Positions 43,843 through 50,635 of a stretch of 58,270 nucleotides of DNA are shown one piece after another. This DNA comes from an uncultured Lachnoclostridium sp. Its GTDB lineage: Bacteria; Bacillota; Clostridia; Lachnospirales; Lachnospiraceae. A program made the position numbers and the translations under genes. The DNA lies in assembly GCA_947369165.1 (NCBI GenBank), contig CANBKJ010000010.1, forward strand, positions 1 through 58,270, in the 5' to 3' direction. Below the pieces are notes generated by a model. That model saw only the letters and a program-made list of their open reading frames with translations, searched no databases and was not told where the DNA came from. How positions within the stretch are numbered: position 1 is the stretch's first letter; each line of letters opens with the position of its first letter.

Positions 43843-44636
43843 GAAAAATAATGAAACACGAATTTAAATCCACCTATCGGATCTTTGTCCCCATTTATAT
43901 CGGGCTGGCGCTTCTCATCTCGGCAGGCTGCCTGTTTATCCAGCTGCTGAAACATTATGACTCGACACCTCTCACCATTGTGTCTGGGTTTGGAATCATC
44001 CTCCTTGTCTTTGGCATTATTTTTGTATTTATTTCTCCGTATATTTTTCTCAGTATGCGTTTTTACAAAACAACTGCCACAAGGGAAGCATATCTGACCT
44101 TTACGGTTCCCGCCAAGACGCATCAAATTCTGCTGGGCAAATTCATCGTCTCCTTCGCGTGGACAGTTGTAACCATAATTTTGACTTACTTTTCCGTTAC
44201 CATCCTCTGCACAGCTGGAGGCGCTAATATAAAAGATATGTTTCACTTTATATTTAACGGAGACAACGAATTAATGGTAATTCAGATTTTTTCTTTTCTG
44301 ATTTCCTTCGCGCTGTCAATCCTGCAGATCTTTACCGCCATATCTTTGGGACAGCTGGTGAGAGACCACCGCGTCATTGCTTCTCTGGCCTTTTATGCGG
44401 CCCTTTATACAGTGCAGCAGATCATCAGTATCGTGGCAATTCTGCCATTTATGATCACAGAGATAAGCAAAGACATGTCCGCCGGAATGGAAACCTTTAA
44501 TATGTCTCTGGACACTCAGACAGGCGGCTTACCAATCCATATTTATTTACTCTCCATTATTTTAAGCGTTGTCTTGTCCGTAGTATTTTTCTTCCTGTCC
44601 AATTATATTTTGAAGAAAAAATTGAATCTGCTGTAA
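43836..44636 (+). CDS. ABC transporter permease
   Basis: A 266-residue membrane protein with six predicted helices (starting at about 18, 50, 105, 150, 185 and 240) and a short cytoplasmic start MKHEFKSTYRIF typical of ABC-2-type permeases. It overlaps the ATPase gene by 7 bp and so is translationally coupled to it. No extracellular domain is visible, so it is probably an exporter. A hairpin terminator follows. Confidence 0.85.
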   Translation: MLGKIMKHEFKSTYRIFVPIYIGLALLISAGCLFIQLLKHYDSTPLTIVSGFGIILLVFGIIFVFISPYIFLSMRFYKTTATREAYLTFTVPAKTHQILLGKFIVSFAWTVVTIILTYFSVTILCTAGGANIKDMFHFIFNGDNELMVIQIFSFLISFALSILQIFTAISLGQLVRDHRVIASLAFYAALYTVQQIISIVAILPFMITEISKDMSAGMETFNMSLDTQTGGLPIHIYLLSIILSVVLSVVFFFLSNYILKKKLNLL

Positions 44637-44674
44637 GCGGAAACAAAAAACGTATTAAAAAAGGATTCCTCAAA

Positions 44675-44706
44675 GGGAGAAGCTACATAAGGAAGCAGCT
44701 TCTCCC
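44675..44706 (+). terminator. Hairpin after the ABC operon
   Basis: GGGAGAAGCT (44675-44684) pairs perfectly with AGCTTCTCCC (44697-44706) around 12 bases, 38 bp after the permease stop. The following sequence has only a short T run, so it is a moderate terminator. Confidence 0.55.
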
Positions 44707-44728
44707 TTCGGCTTTGTAATCAGCCAGA

Positions 44729-44884
44729 ATGATTGAAATTGTAGGAAAATCAAGGGGATTATCTTATCCCCTGCCTAACCTTCCCCGATTCAAAGCAACC
44801 GACCAAATGGCGTGGGTGAGGGGTATGACTAACATTCGGAGTAGAGCAACAGAACTTGTGAATACTGAATTGATTTTTACTTAA
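44729..44884 (+). pseudogene. TnpV-like transposon protein, C-terminal remnant
   Basis: Translating the gap between the ABC operon and arsR gives a 51-codon frame ending in QMAWVRGMTNIRSRATELVN and TELIFT, which matches the C-terminal pattern of transposon-encoded TnpV proteins (WVR-x-MNNIRSRA-x-E-VN-x-ELIY). No ribosome site or N-terminal part is present, so it is a fragment. It marks the left edge of the ars island. Identification is by remembered family pattern only. Confidence 0.5.
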
Positions 44885-44917
44885 TCAGACTTTCGGCAGA
44901 GATTCATTTATCTGCTA

Positions 44918-44967
44918 TTGACATTTACCTATGCGTTGCATATAATAACACATAGACAAATATCTAT
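44918..44967 (+). promoter_or_regulatory. arsR promoter with operator
   Basis: TTGACA (44918-44923), a 17-bp spacer and TATAAT (44941-44946) match consensus. Just downstream, ATAGA and TCTAT (44952-44967) form a dyad; the half-site ATAGACAAAT recurs in front of the permease gene at 45342-45364. This suggests both sites are bound by the ArsR protein. Confidence 0.75.
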
Positions 44968-44988
44968 CTTGAAAGGAGAGGTCAGTAA

Positions 44989-45297
44989 ATGGATGAAAAG
45001 AAAACTGCGATAATTTTCAAAGCGTTCTGCGATGAAAACCGCATCAAAATTATAAAACTACTGCGTTCGGGTGAAAAATGTGCTTGCAAATTGTTGGAAG
45101 AAATCAATGTAACACAACCTACTCTTTCGCACCATATGAAAATCCTTTGTGATGCAGAAATTGTTGTTGGTCGCAAAGAGGGCAAATGGACACACTATTC
45201 CATTTCAGAAAAAGGTGTTGAGCAGGCAAAAGAATGTTTAAGGATACTGACTTCACTTGATGTTGTGAGTGAAAGCAAGTCGTGCTGTGAAAAGTAA
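44989..45297 (+). CDS. arsR: ArsR-family metalloregulatory repressor
   Basis: A 102-residue winged-helix repressor. CACKLLEEINVTQPTLSHHMKILCDAEIV holds the recognition helix; the preceding GEKCACKLL carries the C-x-C arsenic(III)/antimony-binding pair of classic ArsR. The C-terminus adds a CCEK tail that may also bind metal. Arsenite binding would release it from the operators at 44952 and 45342. It heads the resistance cluster with the permease, thioredoxin-fold protein and ArsC. Confidence 0.93.
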   Translation: MDEKKTAIIFKAFCDENRIKIIKLLRSGEKCACKLLEEINVTQPTLSHHMKILCDAEIVVGRKEGKWTHYSISEKGVEQAKECLRILTSLDVVSESKSCCEK

Positions 45298-45339
45298 GAA
45301 TACCAATACTTTTCCGCACGGCTTACATTAAAACCAACG

Positions 45340-45367
45340 CATAGATAAATTTCAATTTGTCTATATG
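45340..45367 (+). promoter_or_regulatory. Second ArsR-type operator before the permease
   Basis: ATAGATAAAT (45342-45351 region) and ATTTGTCTAT (45355-45364) form an inverted repeat with one mismatch, 16 bp before the permease start. The half-site is the same as that at the arsR promoter (one base different), so the permease may have its own repressor site. Confidence 0.55.
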
Positions 45368-45380
45368 AAAGGAGTATTGT

Positions 45381-46394
45381 ATGAAAGCATTAAAGTCAGG
45401 GTGGGACTTTTTTCAAAGTGAAGTCCTCGGTATGAGTTGGCTTAATCGACTCATAGAAACAATATTAAATGCTTGTGGATTAGATACAAGCACTCGCATT
45501 GGTGGCAGCGTACAATTTTTCTTGTATAACACCATTAAAATTATGATGTTGTTAGTTTTTTTGATTTTACTCATATCCTACGTTCAAAGTTACTTTCCGC
45601 CAGAAAGAACGAAAAAAATATTAGGCAGATTTCACGGCGTTGGAGCGAATATTATTGCAGCTCTACTCGGAACAGTAACGCCTTTCTGCTCCTGCTCGTC
45701 TATCCCGTTGTTTATAGGTTTTACAAGTGCAGGCTTACCTCTCGGTGTTACATTCTCGTTTTTGATTTCATCGCCAATGGTTGACCTCGGCTCTCTTGTA
45801 TTGCTGATGAGTATTTTCGGTTGGAAGATTGCTGTTTTGTATGTTGTTCTCGGATTAGTTATTGCCGTTGTCGGCGGTACTCTGATTGAGAAACTGCACC
45901 TTGATAAAGAAGTAGAAGAATTTATACGAAATGGTCACGCTATTGATGTTCCACAAGAAGAACTGCATTTCAAAGACCGTATGAAATATGCTTGGGAACA
46001 GGTCGTTTCTACAGCGAAAAAAGTTGTGCCTTATGTTTTAATCGGTGTAGGTATCGGTGCATTTATTCACAACTGGATACCCGAAGATTTCATTGTAAAA
46101 ATATTGGGAGATAACAACCCATTTGGTGTCATTCTTGCTACTCTTGCAGGTGTACCGATGTATGCGGATATTTTCGGCACAATTCCGATTGCTGAAGCTC
46201 TGCTTGCAAAAGGTGCTTTGCTTGGCGTTGTTCTCTCTTTTATGATGGGTGTAACTACGCTTTCTCTCCCGTCAATGATTATGCTCCGCAAGGCGGTTAA
46301 ACCGAACTTGCTCGGCATTTTCATTGCAATATGCACAGTCGGTATTATCGTTGTAGGTTATTTCTTCAACGCAGTACAATATTTAATTGTTTAA
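45381..46394 (+). CDS. PF03773-family permease (ArsP/YraQ-like)
   Basis: A 337-residue membrane protein with eight or more helices. The motif TPFCSCSSIPLFIGFTSAGL with its Cys-x-Cys pair is the signature of this permease family, and an internal repeat ends in LAGVPMYADIFGTIP. ArsP members export organoarsenicals; related members accompany arsenite systems lacking ArsB/Acr3. No ArsB or Acr3 is present here, so this is the likely efflux step. The start follows GAAAGGAG. A central cytoplasmic loop (about 170-215) is charged. Confidence 0.88.
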   Translation: MKALKSGWDFFQSEVLGMSWLNRLIETILNACGLDTSTRIGGSVQFFLYNTIKIMMLLVFLILLISYVQSYFPPERTKKILGRFHGVGANIIAALLGTVTPFCSCSSIPLFIGFTSAGLPLGVTFSFLISSPMVDLGSLVLLMSIFGWKIAVLYVVLGLVIAVVGGTLIEKLHLDKEVEEFIRNGHAIDVPQEELHFKDRMKYAWEQVVSTAKKVVPYVLIGVGIGAFIHNWIPEDFIVKILGDNNPFGVILATLAGVPMYADIFGTIPIAEALLAKGALLGVVLSFMMGVTTLSLPSMIMLRKAVKPNLLGIFIAICTVGIIVVGYFFNAVQYLIV

Positions 46395-46412
46395 TTTTAG
46401 GAGGTTATGATT

Positions 46413-46793
46413 ATGGCATTATTTGGTTTTGGAAAGAAAAAGGAAGAAGAAAAGAAAACATCTGCTTGTGCTTGCAGTTGCGGCTGTTCTGAAAATAAAG
46501 CAGAAAACGCTGCAACCGAGTGTTGCTCCGATTTGAAAGATGGCGAAATCTGCTGTATCAAGGTATTGGGGGCAGGTTGTAAATCCTGTCACGAGCAGTA
46601 CGAAAATGCGAAGCTGGCAGTAAAGGATATGGGACTTTCCGTAGAGGTTGAATACATTACCGATATGCAGAAAGTAATGGAATACGGTGTAATGAGTATG
46701 CCTGCCCTTGTAGTGAATGAAAAGGTTGTATCAAAAGGCAAGGTGCTAAAAGCTGCCGATGTAGTTGCTTTACTGCATAAATCGGGGGTTTAA
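46413..46793 (+). CDS. Cysteine-rich thioredoxin-fold protein (redox-active disulfide type)
   Basis: A 126-residue protein in two parts. Residues 1-45 are a charged lead followed by clustered cysteines (SACACSCGC, ECC, ICC), which look like a metal- or arsenic-binding arm. Residues about 46-126 form a small thioredoxin-like domain of the Thioredoxin_3 type with the active site GAGCKSCHE (C-x-x-C) and the cis-Pro region MSMPALVVN. It lies between the permease and ArsC and could reduce ArsC or hand arsenic to the permease. AGGAGG eight bases before ATG 46413 fixes the start over an ATG six bases earlier. Confidence 0.85.
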   Translation: MALFGFGKKKEEEKKTSACACSCGCSENKAENAATECCSDLKDGEICCIKVLGAGCKSCHEQYENAKLAVKDMGLSVEVEYITDMQKVMEYGVMSMPALVVNEKVVSKGKVLKAADVVALLHKSGV

Positions 46794-46795
46794 TT

Positions 46796-47179
46796 ATGGG
46801 TAAAAAGAAAATAGCCTTTATATGTGTTCACAATTCCTGTCGCAGTCAGATTGCAGAAGCACTCGGCAAACATTTAGCAGGAGATAAATTTGATTTCTAT
46901 TCCGCAGGAACGGAAACAAAACCGCAAATCAATCAAGACGCTGTGCGGCTTATGAAAGAAATCTATGGGATAGATATGGAACAAAGCCAGTACAGCAAGA
47001 CAGCGGATAAAATTCCCGCACCTGACATAGCTATTTCAATGGGGTGTGATGTTGGGTGTCCTTATATCGGCAGAGCTTTCGATGATGATTGGGAGCTTGA
47101 TGACCCGACGGGGAAAAGTGATGAATGTTTCGTACGGGTTATAGAAGAAATTGCTCAAAAAATTAAAGAATTGCAATAA
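46796..47179 (+). CDS. arsC: Arsenate reductase, thioredoxin-coupled type
   Basis: A 127-residue ArsC related to low-molecular-weight phosphatases. The P-loop ICVHNSCRSQ (C10-x5-R16) is the arsenate site, with the further Cys15 and a GCDVGCPY pair (about 82-87) that serve the disulfide cascade. DPTG near residue 103 carries the general-acid Asp. It reduces arsenate to arsenite for export by the permease. It starts two bases after the thioredoxin-fold gene, which is a likely reductant. Confidence 0.93.
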   Translation: MGKKKIAFICVHNSCRSQIAEALGKHLAGDKFDFYSAGTETKPQINQDAVRLMKEIYGIDMEQSQYSKTADKIPAPDIAISMGCDVGCPYIGRAFDDDWELDDPTGKSDECFVRVIEEIAQKIKELQ

Positions 47180-47201
47180 CAGGGTTTTGGATTTTTGGGG
47201 G

Positions 47202-47288
47202 GAAGATACCGAGATAAAAAACTTTCCTCTCTACTGTCCAAAATGCAATCAGGAAACAGTTAACCCACTGACATCTTTGCAGCCGTAA
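47202..47288 (+). pseudogene. Cysteine-rich KTR protein, C-terminal remnant
   Basis: In the gap after arsC, a frame reads GEDTEIKNFPLYCPKCNQET and stops at 47288. This is the C-terminal half of the cysteine-rich KTR family, small proteins carried by Gram-positive conjugative transposons; the N-terminal CPVCGNKTR half is missing. The bases between arsC and this frame do not encode it. It marks the right edge of the ars island. Confidence 0.6.
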
Positions 47289-47309
47289 GGCTGAAAGTGT
47301 CATAAGTGG

Positions 47310-47336
47310 GTTACGCACTTTGAAAAGGTGCGTAAC
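47310..47336. other. Hairpin after the KTR remnant
   Basis: GTTACGCAC (47310-47318) and GTGCGTAAC (47328-47336) are exact complements around nine bases. It lies between the KTR remnant and the convergent Nudix gene. It has no T run; it may be a residual transposon-end structure or a terminator. Confidence 0.4.
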
Positions 47337-47365
47337 AGAGATGTACGCTGTCACTACACATAAAT

Positions 47366-47824
47366 CTACCTTATCCCGATCTGCTGGTCACCCCACATAC
47401 ACTCTCTTTTTAACTTTTGGTACTCCTTGTAGCCCCTCTCGAGAATCTGCCGTTCATTACCAAACTTAAGCAGATGGTAGGCCTCATGAAATTTATAAAA
47501 CCCAGCATCATAAAAATCTTCTTCTCTCTGGGGATGGCAGGAAAAGCTGTCCGTCTGCATCAGATACCAGTGTACATTTTTCTCCACCACATCATCTGGA
47601 ACGTTAAAACTATAGTTACTGGAACCTATATATTTTACAATCCTGCCAAAAACTCCGCTTTCTTCCCGTACTTCCCGAAACGCAGTTTCCTCAAACTCTT
47701 CTCCTGCCTCTACCGTTCCCTTGGGAAGAACCCAGCCATCATACCGTTTTTTATATTTTTTATACAACAGCAGAATTTTGCCTTTAAAGACTACAACTCC
47801 GCCGCAGCTTACGATCTGACGCAC
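47366..47824 (-). CDS. Nudix hydrolase
   Basis: A 152-residue protein of the Nudix (MutT-like) family. The Nudix box starts after LPKGTVEAGEEFEETAFREV and continues REESG, giving the G-x5-E-x7-REUXEE-x-G pattern that binds the metal and pyrophosphate. The beginning VSCGGVVVFKGKILLLYKKY is usual for this branch. The start is a GTG at 47824, seven bases after AGGAGGG. It follows the PBP gene by 20 bp and is likely co-transcribed with it. The substrate cannot be read. Confidence 0.9.
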   Translation of the reverse strand: MRQIVSCGGVVVFKGKILLLYKKYKKRYDGWVLPKGTVEAGEEFEETAFREVREESGVFGRIVKYIGSSNYSFNVPDDVVEKNVHWYLMQTDSFSCHPQREEDFYDAGFYKFHEAYHLLKFGNERQILERGYKEYQKLKRECMWGDQQIGIR

Positions 47825-47844
47825 GCTTTTTCCCTCCTTCCAAT

Positions 47845-49242
47845 CTAAAAGTATGCATCGAATATCTTTCGTGCGATGGGAACCGCATGGGCACTTCCGG
47901 TCCCTGCTCCCTCAACAATAATACTTACTACCAGTTGTCTTCCTTCCTTTTCTGCATATCCTACAAACCAGGCGTGGGAATCCGTGGATCCCTCCTTAAA
48001 CTGAGCAGAACCTGTTTTACCTCCCGCTTTGTAGCGGCTTGTATTTAACGCAGTGGCCGTGCCGCTCAGCACCGCCTCTCTCATATATTCTTTCAGAACC
48101 TTTGCCTCTTTTTTAGTAATTGGTGCTGCCACTTCAGAAGGTTCCTGTTGTCTCACCACATTGCCGTAGGTGTTCTCGATACGATCTACAAGATAGGGTT
48201 TCATCAACTTACCTTCATTTAAAACAGCCGATACCAGAAAAGAATTCTGTAAGGGTGTTGTCAGGACTGTTCCCTGCCCGATGGCCGCCTGCATGATATC
48301 GCCCTTTCCCTCCGCACTGGCAGCATTAAACCGGGAGGATTTCTGCTCCAGCTCTTTGATGGGCAGTGTCTTATTGTAATACAGGGAACTGCACAAACCG
48401 TTCCAATCGGAGGGATTCAGCCCCGCACCGATCTGGGCAAAGGCAGCATTGCAGGACTCAGAAAATGCTTTTTTCAGTCCAATGGTTCCATGGACCTCAT
48501 GTCCATAACAGTTGATCGCTTCTTTTCCCTTGCCGATGCTGCCAGTACAGGTATAACGGAATTCTTCATAGCGGCTGGTTTCCCTCATATACTCCAGCGT
48601 GGTATACAGCTTAAAGGTGGATCCCGGAGGATACAACCCCTGGGTCGCCCGGTTGTACAGTGCAGAATCATCGTCACTGTCCCGGATCAGCGATTCCCAG
48701 TTCCGGTCCAGCTGGTTCGGGTTATAAGATGGCTTTGACACCAGAGCAAGGATCTTTCCCGTAGATGGTTCTGTCACCACCACGGCGCCACGCCGGCTGC
48801 CCAGAGATTCACTGGCGATCTGGGATAACTTTACATTTAACGTGGTGACCACATTGTTTCCGGGATTTTTTTCTCCCTTCAGCTCATTAAACAACCCTGT
48901 CAAGGGATTGATTCCTGTGGTGAGCATCGTATAGCCTTCCGAAGCCTCTAGACCCGTCTTTCCGTGACTGACCCGCCCTACAACATGGGCAAACAGCTCA
49001 TCATAGGGATACACCCTTTTTTCATTTCCCTTGCTGTCTACTTCTGTTTTTGCCAGTACCTTTCCCTTATCCGAGAGAATACTTCCTTTCTGAATCCTCT
49101 CTGCCAAAAGCTCCTGTCTCTTATTTTGCGGATTATTTAGAATTTTATCCGTGTCTCCCATCAAAAACCAGATCACATAGGAAGCCATAAAGACAAAAAG
49201 AAACATAAAAATATAGGTGACAGCAGCCATTTCCCTGTTCAT
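47845..49242 (-). CDS. Penicillin-binding protein transpeptidase (class B)
   Basis: A 465-residue wall-synthesis transpeptidase. One membrane helix (about 6-30) anchors an outward domain (dimerisation region about 50-150) and the catalytic domain with STFK (the active-site serine in GSTFKLYTT), SCN (FSESCNAAF) and KTG (GGKTGSAQF). It is a partner for the adjacent FtsW/RodA polymerase, a common pairing in Firmicutes and Actinobacteria. ATG 49242 follows AAGGAAG and comes 13 bp after the FtsW stop. A longer form from a TTG at 49326 with a strong AGGAGG would overlap ftsW by 71 bp; I regard it as the alternative. Confidence 0.93.
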   Translation of the reverse strand: MNREMAAVTYIFMFLFVFMASYVIWFLMGDTDKILNNPQNKRQELLAERIQKGSILSDKGKVLAKTEVDSKGNEKRVYPYDELFAHVVGRVSHGKTGLEASEGYTMLTTGINPLTGLFNELKGEKNPGNNVVTTLNVKLSQIASESLGSRRGAVVVTEPSTGKILALVSKPSYNPNQLDRNWESLIRDSDDDSALYNRATQGLYPPGSTFKLYTTLEYMRETSRYEEFRYTCTGSIGKGKEAINCYGHEVHGTIGLKKAFSESCNAAFAQIGAGLNPSDWNGLCSSLYYNKTLPIKELEQKSSRFNAASAEGKGDIMQAAIGQGTVLTTPLQNSFLVSAVLNEGKLMKPYLVDRIENTYGNVVRQQEPSEVAAPITKKEAKVLKEYMREAVLSGTATALNTSRYKAGGKTGSAQFKEGSTDSHAWFVGYAEKEGRQLVVSIIVEGAGTGSAHAVPIARKIFDAYF

Positions 49243-49255
49243 CCGCTTCCTTTTC

Positions 49256-50635
49256 TTAACCTCTGTTCCTGGCTCTTCTCTTCCCTTCTCCCTTTCTTTT
49301 TCCTTCGCTCTTTCTTTCCCCTTCAAGGCTCTCCTCCTCCCTTCCGTTCAACACATACATTCCCTGAATGATACCGAATATCATGATCGTGGTCATGATG
49401 GAACTTCCTCCATAACTGATCAGCGGCAGTGTCACTCCGGTAGACGGAATAAATTTGGTCACGCCCCCCACACATAAAAATACCTGAAAAATAAAAACTA
49501 CGCTGAGACCAAATGCTGTTAATTTATAAAACTGTTTCTTCATTTTCATAGCTATATTGACAAACATAATATAACTGCTCAGATAAACCAGGATCAGACA
49601 GATAGCAAATACGCCGCCCAGTTCCTCGGAGATCGCGGAGAATACAAAATCACTCTCCACCACCGGCACACTGGAAGGGAGCCCTTTTCCTAGTCCCATG
49701 CCGATAAATCCCCCGGTGCCAATGGCAAATAACGACCTCGCCACCTGATATCCCTCATTTTCTATCGTCCCCCAGGGATCCTTCCAGGCCAGGACACGGG
49801 TCCGGACATGGGCAAACAAACGGTAGGCGACCACTGCCGCCAGGGCGCCCCCTCCCAGTCCGGCCCCCAGATACGCCACATTCATCGTCGCCACATAGAG
49901 CACCATCACATAGGTGATAAAATAGATCAGCGCGGCGCCGAGATCTTTTTCTACCACAAGGATGATGACATGGACCGCCGCCACACCTGAAATCAATACA
50001 ATATGCTTAAACTTCGTACTCTTTGCCAACAGCGAAGAGATAAAAAATACATATAAAATCTTCACGAATTCTGAGGGCTGGATGGATACTCCTCCGATGC
50101 TGATCCAGTTTTTGGACCCCCATTTTTCTACCCCGATAACAAAGACCAGAAGCAGAAACAAAATCCCTGCCAGGGCATACTGCCATCCAAGGCGTTCCAG
50201 AATGCTAAATCTCTCGATAAAAAACGGAACAAATATACACAATACCATGGCGATGGACGCCAGCACCAATTGATGAATGGCGTAACTGTAAGAAAGCCTT
50301 CCCAATATGATAAACCCCACCATCATGCACATCATCATATTATTCAGGACAAGCTTAGACAGCCCCTTGTAGCATACCTGATAGATCTTGATAAAGATAA
50401 AGTAAAACGCAAGTTCCGCCAGCCATAGAAAAATATATACCAGAGACATATTTTCCATAATCAGCAGCAGACTCATCACCGTGTGCAAAAGAACAGTCAG
50501 GGTTCTCTGGACGGCGAACACCCGGTTCTGCCTTGCTCTGTCTTTGCTGGCAAAGGCCCGGTATGCATAAAAAGTATAAATGCCAAACACCAGAATAATC
50601 ACATATCTGGCAAGCTCTACGATAAAAAGCTCCAT
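49256..50635 (-). CDS. FtsW/RodA/SpoVE-family SEDS protein
   Basis: A 459-residue membrane protein with about ten helices, a glycan polymerase of the SEDS family. Family signatures are IGVEKWGSKNWISIGGVSIQPSEFVKI, the region AISEELGGVFAICL, and GVTLPLISYGGSSIM near the end. The C-terminal 30 residues are charged and repetitive (GERKSEGKRKGEGKRR). It overlaps the U32 gene end by 19 bp and is followed by the transpeptidase, its probable partner. No shape or division genes are next to it, so ftsW versus rodA cannot be decided. Confidence 0.93.
   Translation of the reverse strand: MELFIVELARYVIILVFGIYTFYAYRAFASKDRARQNRVFAVQRTLTVLLHTVMSLLLIMENMSLVYIFLWLAELAFYFIFIKIYQVCYKGLSKLVLNNMMMCMMVGFIILGRLSYSYAIHQLVLASIAMVLCIFVPFFIERFSILERLGWQYALAGILFLLLVFVIGVEKWGSKNWISIGGVSIQPSEFVKILYVFFISSLLAKSTKFKHIVLISGVAAVHVIILVVEKDLGAALIYFITYVMVLYVATMNVAYLGAGLGGGALAAVVAYRLFAHVRTRVLAWKDPWGTIENEGYQVARSLFAIGTGGFIGMGLGKGLPSSVPVVESDFVFSAISEELGGVFAICLILVYLSSYIMFVNIAMKMKKQFYKLTAFGLSVVFIFQVFLCVGGVTKFIPSTGVTLPLISYGGSSIMTTIMIFGIIQGMYVLNGREEESLEGERKSEGKRKGEGKRRARNRG

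Noticed and set aside
47845-49326. TTG start at 49326 as the annotated start of the PBP
   Set aside because: It overlaps ftsW by 71 bp and the added residues are a low-complexity charged stretch. The ATG at 49242 gives normal spacing, so I kept the TTG only as an alternative.
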